Shown here: piece by piece, positions 17,552-19,284 of the stretch
Layout: each line of letters opens with the position of its first letter
How positions within the stretch are numbered: the first letter of the stretch is position 1
Source of the DNA: Acanthamoeba sp. SK_2022b
Taxonomy: Eukaryota; Discosea; Longamoebia; Acanthamoebidae
Direction of reading: 5' to 3'
DNA length: 19,284 nt
Assembly (NCBI GenBank): GCA_027943245.1
Contig: JANDJZ010000428.1
Location: forward strand, 1 to 19,284
The notes under the pieces: model-generated
Database searches by the model: none
Seen by the model: the letters and a program-made list of their open reading frames with translations, nothing else
What the model was told of the DNA's origin: nothing
Position numbers and translations under genes: made by a program

Positions 17552-18483
17552 TTATGTCTCTCCTGGAGTGGCCTCTCGGGCGTAGACGAATAGACGATCG
17601 GGAAGGAGGGGCCATCGCGGGATGTTGACGGTGCGCGCCAGTCGCCATCGCTCCTCGAGGCGGCGGTGGAACGCGGCGTCGCCCGTGCAACTCTCGTGCC
17701 CGATGTAGATCACCGTGCGGCCGCCCTCGCGCTCGAAGGCGCACAGAGCCTCGCTGGCCATCGGGTGACGCCACGGCGGCCAGCATAGAAAGAGCGTCCA
17801 CGCAACTGACCGGCGCTCGCTGGCGCTCTCCTCGCCCTCTTCCGCTACGGCGTGCCCTCGCATGTGGCCAGCCAGGGCGACCACCCCATCGCTGCACCGC
17901 TCGACGGTGGTCCAAGTGGGCCGAGGACAGGCGCTCACAAGATCCAAGGCCACTACCGAGACCCCACGTCGACGCAGCAGGGCAGCCCAGTACCTGGAGG
18001 GTACCCGACAACCAAGTAAGCAGCTGCTGCTGCTGTGGTGAGGTAGGAGGAGACACAGCGGGGTAGATACCCGCTACCGGCTCCTACTTCGATCAGTGGC
18101 TGGTGTGCAGCCAGGCAATGGAGGGCCTCTTCGTCGGGGAGAGCAAACGAGTAGAGGTGGGTGAGCTTGTGGTAGAGGGCCAGCAGCCTGGGGTAGTGCA
18201 TCAGCCCCAAGGGGTCGCCGAGGGAGGAGCTTTCAGCGCACCGCTGGAATTCCAGGTCGAGTGGAACGAGGGTTCGATCGTTCATCAAACGTTCAAAGTG
18301 CAGCAGATAGGGATTGGATTGGGATTGAAATGAGGAGAGCCGCCAGGAACCACCTCCCTCGTAGTAGAACAATGCCCGCCAGCGCCGGCATACTCTGGAC
18401 AGAGCGATGGCATCGGTACCGTCACCTGTCGCCTCCACGCAAACAAAGATGTATCGGAGCAAAGGAAGAGGCAGCTCTTCCAT
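17552..18483 (-). CDS. F-box protein with class I methyltransferase-like domain
   Basis: Exons (minus) 18483-18071 and 17993-17552 encode 284 residues. The N-terminus is F-box-like (LPLPLLRYIFVCV...ALSRVCRRWRALF). The second half has a SAM-binding motif I, EVGAGSGYW (132-140), formed by the splice across 17994-18070, followed by VVALD (151-155). Further on are LFLCWPPW (C208-W212, in the position of motif IV) and RTVIYIGHESCTGD, a block known from small uncharacterised methyltransferase-like proteins. The CWPPW motif recalls the (N/D)PP(Y/W) motif of amino-methylating enzymes, but the substrate cannot be inferred. The start ATG has an AT-rich upstream region shared with MOB4. It could be a methyltransferase regulated by SCF binding, or a domain used only for ligand binding. 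Confidence 0.75.
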
Positions 18484-18602
18484 TCTTCTCCGTCTTCTCC
18501 TCTTCTAAGAAATCATTTTCTTTTTGTTGCCGTTTTCGGGGAGAGACAAAAAACAAAAACATAGGTAAATAAAAAGATATACAAATAAACTGGTTGAGGT
18601 GA
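18484..18602. promoter_or_regulatory. Divergent promoter region
   Basis: Only 119 nt separate the start codons of the minus-strand F-box/methyltransferase gene and plus-strand MOB4. The gap is strikingly richer in A+T than its flanks, with A-rich runs at about 18549-18562 and 18567-18590. It must hold both promoters and 5' UTRs; no single TATA element can be assigned confidently. Confidence 0.6.
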
Positions 18603-19284
18603 ATGGAAGACACAAAGGTGAATGTCGCGGAGGGCGAGGACGGTGTCGGGCACGTCAAATCGCTTAAGAGGCGTAACCGGCCAGGCACTAAGAATGTGGA
18701 TATGTACAAGTGGGAACCCCTGTCGGTTACGGAATTGGAGGGACCCCTCGCCGTAGAAGAATATCTGCAGCAACTGATCCGTACGATCTGAAGCTCAACC
18801 ATATGATTAATTCTTATTTCAATTATAATTGGACTCTCAATTTTTCCACGTGAGACTGCAGGAAAGGATCCAGCCGACATTGAGACTCTCATTACCTGTC
18901 CCGAGGGAGTTTCACAGAGTGTTTGGATGTACGAGCACCTTAGGTATGCAAATCCTTGGTGCCCGTGCTACATAAGAATTATCGTCGCCTCCTTCCCTCG
19001 GGCAACGCTGACTATGGTGCCGCCTCGCGAATCTACACCAACACAGGCAATTCCTCAAGGAGCTGTACCTGTTTATCGTGCACCACCACGATGTGTGCAA
19101 CTCGGAGACCGCGCCCAGCATGAAGATCACCATCGGCGTGGAGGAGCTGGTCTTCCTGTGCAGCGCCTACAATCCACCCAAAGAGGTGCGACTCTCGTGC
19201 ATGCTCACAGCACGCCTGCGCTTCATATTGACATGGCCTCCATCTCTCTTCTTTTGGCTCCCGCGGGGTTAGTGTTCTGCGATC
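18603..19284 (+). CDS. MOB4: MOB4/phocein, STRIPAK subunit (3' partial)
   Basis: Exons 18603-18780, 18862-18943, 19047-19185 and 19273-19284 give 137 residues before the window ends. The phocein signature LKRRNRPGTK is at the N-terminus, followed by LAVEEYLQQLIR, VWMYEHLRQFLKEL (R-Q made by splicing), EELVFLCSAYNPPKE, and CSAI at the very end, matching the family's PKECPAID. MOB4 is a core component of STRIPAK phosphatase-kinase complexes. In the zinc-binding element the family's C-x4-C reads CNSETA here, so the second Cys is replaced by Ala; the other two ligands (His pair) lie beyond the window. It is divergent from the F-box/methyltransferase gene. Confidence 0.9.

Overview
The window is nuclear DNA from a compact, GC-rich, intron-dense protist genome. 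Genes are split by many short introns (mostly 59-130 nt, GT...AG), intergenic gaps are only about 0-350 nt, and exons are GC-rich while several introns and gaps are AT-rich. The style and gene families (F-box/LRR fusions, MOB4, AMPK-gamma-like, CASTOR-like and SOAT-like proteins) suggest an amoebozoan such as Acanthamoeba. That assignment is inference; no rRNA or other taxonomic marker is present. All exon models were built by hand from splice sites, reading phase and family conservation. No transcript data were available.

Left end, + strand: a 5'-truncated GNAT acetyltransferase that splices in frame into a cupin domain (84-1310), then a secreted protein with a DUF4476-like helical region and a von Willebrand A domain with a complete MIDAS (1518-2926).

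Centre, all on the - strand, in transcription order from high to low coordinates: an F-box/methyltransferase-like fusion (18483-17552); a CCCH zinc finger + F-box + leucine-rich repeat protein (17330-15449); a small ankyrin-repeat protein (15095-14342); a sterol O-acyltransferase of the MBOAT superfamily (14345-11851) whose start codon overlaps the ankyrin stop; a 1180-residue Ser/Pro/Gln-rich protein with a region resembling the fungal transcription factor middle homology domain (11626-7667); a CASTOR-like ACT-repeat arginine-sensor homologue (7443-5697); a four-CBS AMPK-gamma/SNF4-like protein (5509-4184); and a four-TM membrane protein (3908-3057). Right end, + strand: the 5' part of MOB4/phocein (18603 to beyond the window), divergent from the F-box/methyltransferase gene across a 119-nt AT-rich shared promoter.

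Nothing indicates an operon, phage or transposon. Two energy/amino-acid sensing genes (AMPK-gamma-like and CASTOR-like) lie side by side. The points most worth a second look are the CASTOR-like protein with its two halves apparently in the opposite order to the animal protein, the GNAT-cupin fusion, the ankyrin/SOAT overlap, the two F-box fusions, and the loss of a zinc ligand in MOB4. Simple repeats are concentrated in introns, often just upstream of 3' splice sites.
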